From positions 147,449 to 211,448 of the forward strand of contig NZ_LMDN01000002.1 in the NCBI RefSeq assembly GCF_001425085.1: a DNA stretch of 64,000 nucleotides, read 5' to 3'. The translations under genes were made by a program, and so were the position numbers. Every line of letters begins with the position of its first letter. The stretch's first letter is position 1. The notes beneath the pieces are model-generated. The model saw nothing but the letters and a program-made list of their open reading frames with translations, searched no databases and was not told where the DNA came from. Source of the stretch: Leifsonia sp. Root4. Lineage in GTDB: Bacteria; Actinomycetota; Actinomycetes; Actinomycetales; Microbacteriaceae. Shown here piece after piece: positions 18,916 to 26,766 of this stretch.

Positions 18916-19578
18916 TCAGGGAACTCGCGGCGCGGAGCCTTCTGCGGCGCCTGCCGCGCTGGTTATGTTGGCCGCACTGTGTCTGCGCTGCGTGGCGAGC
19001 TCTTCGAGGTCTTCCATCTGCAGCAGCTGCATGCGGATCAGGCGTTCCTCCGCGTAGTTCTCACCGAGGTCGATGGGCTCCTGCTGCTCGGCCAGGGTCG
19101 ACACGACGACGTCGCCGACCTCCTCCCACGCGGCCGCTCTGGCTGCTTCGACGATGCCATTCACATAGTCGTCGTCGGTGCTCAGCTCGATGAGCTTGGC
19201 GGCCAGCCCGGAGTAGCTCTGCTCGCGCAGCTGCAGATTGCTGACATCGCTCCGACGGTAGTCGTGGTGCCCCCTCGCGAGGCCGGGGCTGTCGCGGGCG
19301 TGCCGCCGTTCCCCGCCGATGCGCAGGGCCTGATCCTGCGCCTCCTCGGCGAGCCGGGCGAGATTGGCCCGCACGACCCCCGCGTAGCGCTCGACGTCGA
19401 AATCACGGTCGCCGCGCAGGGCGCCGATGATCACCTGGTTCTTGGTCTCCATCCGGGTCGCGTACTCGGCGAGGAGCAGCCCCTCGTCGATGGCCCGGTC
19501 CAGGGAGATCCGCTTGGGTGCGGGCAGCGCGCTCGGGTCGAACTTCGCCATCTTCCTGCGTTTGCGCCAGAGACGCAT
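18916..19578 (-). CDS. Conserved actinobacterial hypothetical protein
   Basis: 220 residues, ATG with a good GGAGAG site. I recognise the pattern (PAPKRISLDRAIDEGLLLAEYATRMETKN... then DYRRSDV.NL..RE) from a conserved actinobacterial family sometimes labelled 'asparagine synthase', although it has no synthetase domain. It is strongly charged and mostly helical, with probable coiled coil at residues 60-95, and has no membrane segment. The C-terminal 25 residues are Ala/Ser-rich and unlikely to be structured. Function unknown. Confidence 0.7.
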   Translation of the reverse strand: MRLWRKRRKMAKFDPSALPAPKRISLDRAIDEGLLLAEYATRMETKNQVIIGALRGDRDFDVERYAGVVRANLARLAEEAQDQALRIGGERRHARDSPGLARGHHDYRRSDVSNLQLREQSYSGLAAKLIELSTDDDYVNGIVEAARAAAWEEVGDVVVSTLAEQQEPIDLGENYAEERLIRMQLLQMEDLEELATQRRHSAANITSAAGAAEGSAPRVP

Positions 19579-19655
19579 ACTCTCTCCTTCCCGGATGGAT
19601 GGTGCGCCGAGCGGCGCGTGGTGTTGAGGTGAGGGGGGTGGTGGCGCGGCGAGCT

Positions 19656-19973
19656 CTAGAGCGAGCCCTGGATCTCGTTGCCTGCGGGCAGCGGGATGAG
19701 TCGGGTCACCTCGACGGGCGCGGCGAGCAGGCCGTCCAGCGCCTGGATGAGCGTGGCGACGGCCTCAGCGTCATCGTGCGCCTCGTGGTGAGCCAGCGAC
19801 TCCCACTTCTCGATCATCACGAGCGTGCCGTTCGGTGCCTTGTGCAGCGCGTAGATCTCGCAGCCCGCTTCCTCGTGCGAGGCCGCGATGGCGGGCAGCA
19901 GCGCAGCGTAGACGGCGTCGAACTGGCCCTCTGCTGGGGTGAATACGGCGGTGACAACGATGGCTTCAGTCAT
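19656..19973 (-). CDS. Antibiotic biosynthesis monooxygenase (ABM) domain protein
   Basis: 105 residues, one ABM ferredoxin-like domain: VVTAVFTPAEGQFDAV at the start, HEEAGCEIYALHK, then LVMIEKWESLAHHEAH. Members act as small dimeric monooxygenases on quinols or are of unknown function (YgiN-like). The gene starts only seven bases after the stop of the RecB/helicase gene and is therefore probably cotranscribed with it, although no functional link is evident. Confidence 0.88.
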   Translation of the reverse strand: MTEAIVVTAVFTPAEGQFDAVYAALLPAIAASHEEAGCEIYALHKAPNGTLVMIEKWESLAHHEAHDDAEAVATLIQALDGLLAAPVEVTRLIPLPAGNEIQGSL

Positions 19974-19980
19974 GATGTCT

Positions 19981-22900
19981 TCAGCCTATCGGCGGCCCGG
20001 CGAGGACGCGGTTTTCGACCGCGCTTGTCACCACAGTGCTCGTCTCCACAGCGGCATCCACGAGCCCGATGAAGGCGCTGAGCTCGGCGAGCCCGGCCGG
20101 CGTGACCGGCAGGTATTCGATCAGCTCAGGCGAGTAGAGCAGATACGCGGCCCACTTCGCCCGGGAGATCGCGACGTTGAGGCGGTTCTTCATGATCAGG
20201 AAGCCCATGCCGCGCGGCACATCGGCCGCCGACGACGCCGCGAGACTCACGATCGCGATCGCCGCCTCCTGCCCCTGGAACTTGTCCACCGTGCCCACGC
20301 GCACCTCGCCGAGCCCGGCGGCGAGCAGCGCCTCGTGCACGAGCGCGAGCTGCGCGTTGTAGGGCGTGACCACGATCAGGTCGCGCTGTTCGAGGGGGCG
20401 CGACATCCGCTCGCCATGGCCGGATGCCGCCTCGCTCCAGGCCCGGCCGAGGGCTCCGCGCACGATCTCCACGATCGCGGCCGCCTCCTCGGCGGACTCG
20501 GTCGAGTTGCCGCTGTGTGCAACCGTCACGGCGTGCAGGCCGGGGGTGATCCCGTCGAGCCGCCGCTCGGCGGCCACCGGGTGCGCGTGCAGCGCGCCCT
20601 CGTAGCTGAGCGCCGAGACGGGTGCCGTGACGGCCGGGTGCATGCGCCGGCTCTCGGCCAGGAAGAAGCCGAACTCGGGCGGCAGCACGTCGTGCCCGGC
20701 GCTCACCCAGCCGAGTGCGGACTGGTCGACCGGCTCGGGGTGCGTGCCCTGGCTCACCTGCGGCAGCTGCTGCGGGTCGCCGAGCAGCAGCACGGTGTCG
20801 GCCGCGACACTCGCCGCGATCGTGGAGGCCAGCGAGAACTGCCCGGCCTCGTCGACGACGAGCAGGTCGAGCGATCGGCGCGGGACCCTGGCCGGGTTCG
20901 CGAAGTCCCAGGCTGTGCCGCCGACCACGAAGCCGGATGCCGCGTGTTCCAGCGCGAACAGCAGCTGGCCGTCCTTCGGCAGCGCGGTGAAGGCCGGCGG
21001 CGCGGCATCCGGCCCCGCCGCAGGCCCGGTCTTCGGCACCTTGCCGACGAGAGCCGGGTCGAGACCGGCCTCGACGACGCCGCACAGCAGGTTCTCGACG
21101 ACGGCGTGTGACTGCGCGACGACGCCGATCTTGTAGCCGTGCTTGTGCACGAGCTCGGTGATGAGGTGCGCGCCGAGGTAGGTCTTGCCCGTGCCGGGCG
21201 GGCCCTGCACGGCGAGGGTGGAACGGTCGAGCGCGAGCACCGCGGCGACGACGTCGGCAAGTTCGGGGTTGCTGTGGGTGGTCGGCGCCGCGAGGCCGAC
21301 CGGTGGAACCCGTCGCAGCACGTCGACGAGCGGATCGCGCGGCCAGGCGCCTGTGCCGTCAGTGCGGCTCCCGGCATCTGCGATCTCCTGCGCCCAGTCG
21401 GCAATGGCCTGCTTCTGCGCCCCGGCCGGCGGCGGCGAGCTCGGCGTCAGCGCGACGGGGATCGTGTCGTAGGGCTCGGTGTCCTTCGGCAGTGTCTCGA
21501 GCACGAGCACGCCGCCGTCATCGTCGACGTCGAGCACCTGCACGGCGCGGGCCGAGCGGGCACCGGCATCCGCCTTCGCGTCGATCCACGGCCCGGGGAA
21601 GTCGTAGACGAGGAACGGGCCGGCCTGCTCGCCGGGCTTGATCGAGCTACCCGGCGCGATGGTGCCGTGCAGCCGGATCCAGCGCCGGTCGATGCGCTGC
21701 CGACCCTCGCGGTGCCAGTCGCGCTCGACACTGGCGCTCTCCACCACCATCACGTCGCGGGTGTCCGCCCACTCCTCGATCGGGGCGGTGAGGCGCGCGA
21801 AGTGATCCCACCAGAAGCTCTTCTGCTCACGCTGGTGGTAGTCGAGCGCCGCGGCCGCGAACGCCGCGGCGGTCTGATCGGCCGTGCGCTGCGGGTTCAG
21901 CGGGTCCCCGGCCCGGGCCAGCAGGGCGTCGCGGAGCGGTGACGGCGCGATCTCGATGACGGCGTCGCGGTCGCCGTGCAGGGCGCCGGGCACGATGCCG
22001 GCCTCGCGCGCCCGCTCGAGCAGCCAGTCGCGCAGGGCGAGCGTCGAACGGCAGTCGTATTCGTTGTAGTCGGCGATCTCGGCGAGCTTGTGCTCGCCGG
22101 CATCCGTCTGCCCGCTCTCGATCAGGGCACGCGCATCGGCGTACTCGGTGATGGAGTCGGCCGCGTTCGTGACGTCGCCGCCGCGCAGTTCCTCCCCCAT
22201 GTAGAGCGGTTCGAGCTTCTTGATCGAGTAACTCCGGCTGCCCACCCGCAGCGCACCGCGCACGATCGGGTAGAGGTCGATGAGCACGTTGTCGCGCAGC
22301 AGCTGGTCGACGGCCTCCTCGCCGACGCCGTGCCGGGCGGCCAGGCTGAGCAGGTGGGTGCGCTCGTAGGCGGCGTAGTGGTAGATGTGCATGCCGGGGT
22401 GCGCTGCCCGGCGCTCGGCGACATAGGCGAGGAAGTCGATCAGCGCCCGGCGTTCCTCGGCGTGGTCGTGCGCCCAGAAGGTGCGGAAGGTGCGGTCGGG
22501 CTCGATCAGCCCGAACAGGTAGTCGAGGCCCCAGCGCTGTGAGCCGGTGGCATCGCCGGATGCCTCTCCGCCCGCGGCCTCGCTGTAGAGCGGGTCGCCC
22601 TCGAAGTCGAAGAAGATGTCCCCGGCGTCGGGGGCGGGCAGGGCGGTGAGCGCCTCCGGTTTCACGACCCGATACGGCGGAACCGGGTGCGGGTCTGGCT
22701 CGATGCCGGCCACGGCCCCGGCCATGGCCTGCAGCTGCAGAGCGGCCTGGGCGCGCATGCCGGTGAGCGCGGCATCCCCGATGCCGGCGATGGGTCCGGC
22801 GGATGCCGCCAGCTCGTCGATGGTGTCGATGCCGGCCGCGGCCAACTTCTGCCGTTGCAACACGCGCATGCCGGCCACCAGCAGCACGTCGCGGTGCGCG

Positions 22901-23631
22901 GCGATCTCGGTCTCGCAGGTCTCGCAGTGCCCGCAGAGCGTGTAGCGGGGGTCGCCCCAGCGCACCGGATCGGTGTCGGCCAGGCGTTCCGCGATGATCC
23001 GCAGCAGGTGCGCGCGCCGCCGCCGGTACACCGGCAGGATGTCGGCCACCCGGTGCTCGCTGACGCTGCCGTCGCCGAGCAGCAGCTGCACGGTGTCGGC
23101 CACGGGCACGCCGATGCCCTCGAGCTGCTCGACGTAGGCGGCGAGCTGCAGCAGCGCGGTCACCTTGGCGGAGCGCGCCAGCTTGGTGTCCTGAACGAGG
23201 TAGCGTCCGTCGCTCTGGCGCACGATGAAGTCGGCGAAGCCGATGAAGGCCCCGTCGAAGAACGCGGCCTGGAAGACGACGGCGGCGCCCGCCTCGAATG
23301 CGTCCCTGGTCGCGGCGAGCGCGGCATCCAGAGCACCGTCATCGCGGAGGCTCGGCCGCTCGATCTCGACAACGCCCAACGAAACCACGCCCAACGAATC
23401 CACGCCGAGCGCGCCGTCGGCCCCGAACTTCTGCCGGTAACGCTCGAGCACGGCGGCCTCGTGGGCGTCGCCGAGCCGTCCGGCGCGCTCCAGCATCGCG
23501 TCGGACGCGCTGCTCACCGCGTCGATGCGCCCGAGCTTGGCGTCGAGGGTTCGCAGGAAGGCGAACTCGCACGCCGAGGCGGTGCTCAGATCGGAGGCGC
23601 TGGTCACCACAACGTCGTCACGCAGAAACAC
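19981..23631 (-). CDS. RecB-like (TM0106) nuclease fused to superfamily-1 helicase
   Basis: 1,216 residues from a GTG with a perfect AAGGAGG six bases upstream. The N-terminal ~330 residues are a TM0106-type RecB nuclease: DTKLAR is the D/E-x-K lysine strand. One cysteine (SACEF) plus the cluster CGHCETC look like a Dna2/AddB-style Fe-S site (my inference). Residues 345-540 are an RNase H-like domain (FFDFEGDPLY). The C-terminal half is a helicase: GPPGTGKT, VVDEAGQF, LLLGDPQQLP, VGTVDKFQGQE and NVAISRAK. The architecture resembles Dna2-like nuclease-helicases and suggests DNA repair or DNA processing. An in-frame upstream ATG at 23667 exists but has no ribosome site. Confidence 0.87.
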   Translation of the reverse strand: MFLRDDVVVTSASDLSTASACEFAFLRTLDAKLGRIDAVSSASDAMLERAGRLGDAHEAAVLERYRQKFGADGALGVDSLGVVSLGVVEIERPSLRDDGALDAALAATRDAFEAGAAVVFQAAFFDGAFIGFADFIVRQSDGRYLVQDTKLARSAKVTALLQLAAYVEQLEGIGVPVADTVQLLLGDGSVSEHRVADILPVYRRRRAHLLRIIAERLADTDPVRWGDPRYTLCGHCETCETEIAAHRDVLLVAGMRVLQRQKLAAAGIDTIDELAASAGPIAGIGDAALTGMRAQAALQLQAMAGAVAGIEPDPHPVPPYRVVKPEALTALPAPDAGDIFFDFEGDPLYSEAAGGEASGDATGSQRWGLDYLFGLIEPDRTFRTFWAHDHAEERRALIDFLAYVAERRAAHPGMHIYHYAAYERTHLLSLAARHGVGEEAVDQLLRDNVLIDLYPIVRGALRVGSRSYSIKKLEPLYMGEELRGGDVTNAADSITEYADARALIESGQTDAGEHKLAEIADYNEYDCRSTLALRDWLLERAREAGIVPGALHGDRDAVIEIAPSPLRDALLARAGDPLNPQRTADQTAAAFAAAALDYHQREQKSFWWDHFARLTAPIEEWADTRDVMVVESASVERDWHREGRQRIDRRWIRLHGTIAPGSSIKPGEQAGPFLVYDFPGPWIDAKADAGARSARAVQVLDVDDDGGVLVLETLPKDTEPYDTIPVALTPSSPPPAGAQKQAIADWAQEIADAGSRTDGTGAWPRDPLVDVLRRVPPVGLAAPTTHSNPELADVVAAVLALDRSTLAVQGPPGTGKTYLGAHLITELVHKHGYKIGVVAQSHAVVENLLCGVVEAGLDPALVGKVPKTGPAAGPDAAPPAFTALPKDGQLLFALEHAASGFVVGGTAWDFANPARVPRRSLDLLVVDEAGQFSLASTIAASVAADTVLLLGDPQQLPQVSQGTHPEPVDQSALGWVSAGHDVLPPEFGFFLAESRRMHPAVTAPVSALSYEGALHAHPVAAERRLDGITPGLHAVTVAHSGNSTESAEEAAAIVEIVRGALGRAWSEAASGHGERMSRPLEQRDLIVVTPYNAQLALVHEALLAAGLGEVRVGTVDKFQGQEAAIAIVSLAASSAADVPRGMGFLIMKNRLNVAISRAKWAAYLLYSPELIEYLPVTPAGLAELSAFIGLVDAAVETSTVVTSAVENRVLAGPPIG

Positions 23632-23637
23632 CGGCAG

Positions 23638-23644
23638 CCTCCTT
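23638..23644 (-). promoter_or_regulatory. Ribosome-binding site deciding the nuclease-helicase start
   Basis: AAGGAGG on the minus strand, complementary to the anti-Shine-Dalgarno, six bases before the GTG at 23631. It argues for that GTG over the ATG 36 bases further upstream. Confidence 0.8.
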
Positions 23645-23728
23645 CGCGAGGCCACTCGGCCCCGCATTCTCGAGGCTACCGGCCCGCACCGACACCGGGC
23701 CTGAGTTCCCGGAGCGCCGCCGGTCGAG

Positions 23729-24118
23729 CTAGTGGCCGAGCGCCTTGTCGATGCTCATCACCAGGATGACGCGGTCGGCGCTGTCGGCCGGCGCCTGCTG
23801 CCCGGCGTTGCCGTAACGCTTGCCGAGCCGTACGTAGAAGGCGCCGCTCGGGTCCTCGATCACGGCACGCAGCGCGCCGCGCAGCTCGATGTACACCAGC
23901 GGGTCGGCCGGGTCGATGATGGCGAGGCTCATCGACGGGTTGTGCTGCAGATTGCGGAACTTGCCGCGCTTCGTCGTGTGCGTGAAGTGGATCTCATCGC
24001 CGACGCGCTCGAACCACATCGGGTTCACCTGCACCGTGTCATCCGGGCGGATCGTGCCGAGCACGGCATAGATCGGCTGGTCGAGCAGGTAGTCCAGGTG
24101 CGCGGGGATCTTCGTCAT
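23729..24118 (-). CDS. PPOX-class (F420-dependent) oxidoreductase
   Basis: 129 residues, the usual size of PPOX/pyridoxamine-oxidase-like F420 proteins. Family segments are LDYLLDQPIYAVLGTIRPDD, VNPMWFERVGDEIHFTH, KRGKFRNLQHNPSMSLAIID and PLVYIELRGALRAV. It has a split beta-barrel, forms a dimer, and uses F420H2 or FMN with an unknown substrate. The start is taken at MTKIPAHLD, where family similarity begins, although the frame is open further upstream. Upstream lies a 14-base direct tandem repeat. The gene is 97 bases before the nuclease-helicase on the same strand. Confidence 0.87.
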   Translation of the reverse strand: MTKIPAHLDYLLDQPIYAVLGTIRPDDTVQVNPMWFERVGDEIHFTHTTKRGKFRNLQHNPSMSLAIIDPADPLVYIELRGALRAVIEDPSGAFYVRLGKRYGNAGQQAPADSADRVILVMSIDKALGH

Positions 24119-24242
24119 ACGCCAGTGAACCACGGATGCCGTCGCCGTCGCGCCCTCGCCGGGCCGCCGTGTCGCGCGCTCCAGCCGGACTCGGAGCGTG
24201 GCCCCCGACTTGGGGTGGGCGCGCTGGCCCTCAAACACGGCA

Positions 24243-24270
24243 CACTGACTCTCTAGCACTGACTCTCTAG
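24243..24270. repeat. Exact 14-bp tandem duplication
   Basis: CACTGACTCTCTAG occurs twice without a gap (24243-24256 and 24257-24270), 125 bases upstream of the PPOX gene and about 80 bases upstream of the divergent DUF2510 gene. It could be a regulatory duplication or a neutral slip. Confidence 0.8.
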
Positions 24271-24348
24271 CACCGACACTTACCCGAAGTAGCGCATTCG
24301 AACCACCCCTAGTCCGTTCGACGGTTTGACCCACCCGAGGGAATCACC

Positions 24349-25059
24349 ATGAGCTCACCCGCTGTGCCCACCGTCCTGCCATCCGGAAGCCGCGCGATCG
24401 CGGCGCCCCCCGCTGGCTGGTACCCCGATCCACGCGGCAGCGATCAGCTGCGCTGGTGGGACGGAACCACGTGGACGGTGCAACTCGCGCCTCGCCCTCC
24501 AGCGCCCCCTGCGCGGCCGAGCGCAGCGGCATCCGAGGGGCTCGCCGACAGCCCCGGCTACGACTGGCAGCGCGAGACGGAGCGTCACGCGCCGATGCCG
24601 AGCGCGACCCCGCGGGTCGAGCAGTGGCAGGTGCGTGATGTGCCCGGCCGCTCCGGAACGGCGGCCGTCTGGTTGCTGGCATTCACGCCGTACCTCTCGC
24701 TCCCGCTGCTCGCCGCCGCCGACGCCCTGACGCGCGGCACCTCGCTGGATGGCGGCAACTCCGCCGTGCTCTTCGCCGGCCTGGCGCTCTACGCGCTGGT
24801 CTTCGCGCTCGCGACGCGCGACAACACCGTGCTGGCGCGGCGCGGTCACGGCCGGCGCGCCCAGCCGTCGTGGGCCCTGCTCGGCGCGCTGCCCTATCTG
24901 ATCGTGCGCTCCGTGAATGTGCGGCGCGAGACCGGGGTCGGCACAGTGCCGCTCTGGATATGGGTGGTCAATCTGCTCTGCGCCGCCGCCCTGATCTCCA
25001 CCGCCGCCACTGTCACCGGCCCGATCCGGGACCTTGACCTGCTCGGCGGCATGCTCTAG
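24349..25059 (+). CDS. DUF2510 membrane protein
   Basis: 236 residues, ATG with GAGGGAAT upstream. Residues 20-45 form the DUF2510 motif (AGWYPDPRGSDQLRWWDGTTWT), a short domain found at the N-termini of actinobacterial membrane proteins. A proline-rich, polar linker runs to residue 100. Four hydrophobic segments then follow (VWLLAFTPYLSLPLLAAAD, AVLFAGLALYALVFALA, SWALLGALPYLIV, IWVVNLLCAAALISTAATV). The function of such proteins is unknown. It is followed 54 bases later by the LysM lipoprotein on the same strand. Confidence 0.82.
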   Translation: MSSPAVPTVLPSGSRAIAAPPAGWYPDPRGSDQLRWWDGTTWTVQLAPRPPAPPARPSAAASEGLADSPGYDWQRETERHAPMPSATPRVEQWQVRDVPGRSGTAAVWLLAFTPYLSLPLLAAADALTRGTSLDGGNSAVLFAGLALYALVFALATRDNTVLARRGHGRRAQPSWALLGALPYLIVRSVNVRRETGVGTVPLWIWVVNLLCAAALISTAATVTGPIRDLDLLGGML

Positions 25060-25113
25060 CGTCGGAAACTGGTCGGTACCCGCGGGGCAAGGCGGGCAGA
25101 GCAGGGGGAATGC

Positions 25114-25626
25114 GTGACCGAGTCAGCACTGAGCCGCATCACGGCTGTCCGTTTCGGCGTGCGTGGCGCGGTCGCTGTCGGCATTGCGCTGTCTGCGGCG
25201 CTGGCGTTCAGCGGATGCAGCGGCGCTCCGGCGGCCCCGCCCGCCACCGTGTTCGTCACCGTCGAGCCGACCGCCGAGCCCTCCCTCACGCCGACCCCGA
25301 CGCCCGAGCCACCGGCAGCGGAGCCGCCTGCTGCCGAGGCGCCCATCGCCGTGGAAATCGAGCCGAACGCGCCGGCCGAGCCCGTTGAGCCCGGCCCGGC
25401 CACCGACCTCGGTCTCGTGACCGGCGCAATGGGACCGGTCACCACCGCGGGCGACGGCGCCCTGCTGACCTACACGGTGGTCAGCGGCGACGCCTTCTTC
25501 GACATCGCGCAGCGCTTCGATCTGCCGCAGCAGCAGCTGCTGAAGATGAATCCGTCGATCCCGTCGCTCGGCACCGAAATCTACATCGGCCAGGTCGTCA
25601 ACCTCGACTGGACCACGACCCGCTAG
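25114..25626 (+). CDS. LysM-domain lipoprotein
   Basis: 170 residues; GTG after AGGGGGAA. A lipoprotein signal peptide ends at LAFSGC (lipobox, cysteine near residue 35), followed by a Pro/Glu/Ala-rich extracellular linker of about 70 residues with TPTPTPEPP. The C-terminal 50 residues match a LysM peptidoglycan-binding module: YTVVSGDAFFDIAQRFDLPQ, then LLKMNPSIPSLGTEIYIGQVVNL. It is probably anchored in the membrane and binds the cell wall. It converges on the J-domain/NERD gene, leaving six bases. Confidence 0.9.
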   Translation: MTESALSRITAVRFGVRGAVAVGIALSAALAFSGCSGAPAAPPATVFVTVEPTAEPSLTPTPTPEPPAAEPPAAEAPIAVEIEPNAPAEPVEPGPATDLGLVTGAMGPVTTAGDGALLTYTVVSGDAFFDIAQRFDLPQQQLLKMNPSIPSLGTEIYIGQVVNLDWTTTR

Positions 25627-25632
25627 ACGCGG

Positions 25633-26571
25633 CTAGAGGAACTTCACGGCGGACTGCAGCCGGGTGCGCACCTCGAACAGCTCCGTCCCGCCGATGCGGG
25701 CGGCGCCGGGCAGGCCGTCGCGCAGCACACCGGGCAGTCGTGACTGGCCGACGAGGGCGGTGACGGCGCCGCGCGACTTGCCGAGCAGTTCCAGCGAGCT
25801 GGGCGCTGCGGCATCCGGAACGACGACCATCAGCCCCGTGAACTTCACCTTCGCGGCCCGGGCGATCGACTTCGCGCGCACGGCGAGGTCGTGCATCGGC
25901 TGCTCGCCGGCGAGCGCCTCGCCGATCAGCTCGCCGCGTTTGATGCGCACCTCGCCGCCCCAGTCCTCGCTCTGCAGGGCGAACAGGCCGGTGGGGCCGA
26001 GCACGATGTGGTCGAGCTTCGGCGGGAGCCCCGCACCGGCCGCGGTCGTGGCGACGTCGTGCCAGACCGAGAAGCCGATGCCGAGGGTGGCGACCTGGCG
26101 GGCCGTCGCCTCCTCGGCGAGGGCGTTGGCGAGCAGGTGCCGGATGTCGCGCGGAGCCGAGCGCACGAGCGCCGGGTCGTAGGGGTCGCTCAGGGTGCGC
26201 CCACGGCCGACCCACTCGCGCATGAGCACGAGGTAGCGTTCGCGGCTCCAGCCGCCGGGGTGGCCGTGCGAGCGGGCCGTCGGGCGGGAGTCGCGCCGCG
26301 GCCCGGCCGGCTGCGCCGTCCAGACATGGCTCGCGGATGCCGATCCGTTCGTCGCCCCAGAGCCGCCGCGGTCGTACGCCGCGCGGGCCGTGCTCGTGCC
26401 GACGAGCACCCAGGCGCGCTGCACGGCGTCGAAGCGCACGGGGTCGCCGCCGGTGTCTGGATGGGTGACGCGGAGCATCCGGCGGTACGCCTTGCGGAGT
26501 TCCTCGTCGCTGACACTCGCGCCGACGCCCAACACCTCGTAGGGCGAGGCGGAGAGAGGGCTATCGTGCAT
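25633..26571 (-). CDS. J-domain / NERD-like fusion protein
   Basis: 312 residues. Residues 10-70 are a DnaJ J-domain: SPYEVLGVGASVSDEELRKA, then the HPD tripeptide in VTHPDTGG, which stimulates Hsp70. The C-terminal half (about 150-310) resembles NERD: ALAEEATARQVATLG, LDHIVLGPTGLFAL, and VRAKSIARAAKVKFTGLMVVVPD. Compared with the NERD protein at 5671, the lysine of the INTKH segment is replaced (LQSEDWGG), so nuclease activity is doubtful. J-domain/NERD fusions are not something I know a function for. A promoter probably lies in the 195-base upstream gap, which also holds a large hairpin. Confidence 0.78.
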   Translation of the reverse strand: MHDSPLSASPYEVLGVGASVSDEELRKAYRRMLRVTHPDTGGDPVRFDAVQRAWVLVGTSTARAAYDRGGSGATNGSASASHVWTAQPAGPRRDSRPTARSHGHPGGWSRERYLVLMREWVGRGRTLSDPYDPALVRSAPRDIRHLLANALAEEATARQVATLGIGFSVWHDVATTAAGAGLPPKLDHIVLGPTGLFALQSEDWGGEVRIKRGELIGEALAGEQPMHDLAVRAKSIARAAKVKFTGLMVVVPDAAAPSSLELLGKSRGAVTALVGQSRLPGVLRDGLPGAARIGGTELFEVRTRLQSAVKFL

Positions 26572-26684
26572 GGATCGCTTTCGAGGTGTGAGAAGTCGTT
26601 GAGTTGAGACTACTGGCCCCGGCCGAGCGTTCGCTCAGCGTTGGCGGCGCCCGTCGGGGGCGCCCGTTGGTGCCGCATTGCCGA

Positions 26685-26746
26685 CGCGGCAGAAACGACG
26701 CGGTCGCGCCCGAAACGTCGGCCGCGTCTCTGCAGTTTCTGCCGCG
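26685..26746. repeat. Nested hairpin downstream of the methyltransferase
   Basis: CGCGGCAGAAAC (26685-26696) and GTTTCTGCCGCG (26735-26746) are perfect 12-base arms. Inside them GACGCGG (26697-26703) pairs with 26722-26728. The structure begins 20 bases beyond the methyltransferase stop codon. It may terminate that transcript, or be a structured leader of the next gene, since no T tract follows. Confidence 0.55.
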
Positions 26747-26766
26747 CGGGGCGCTGGGCGTGCCGG

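Noticed and set aside
24119..24334. N-terminal extension of the PPOX gene (72 extra codons)
   Set aside because: The extension crosses the 14-base tandem repeat, has no family similarity, and the PPOX domain begins exactly at the internal ATG 24118.
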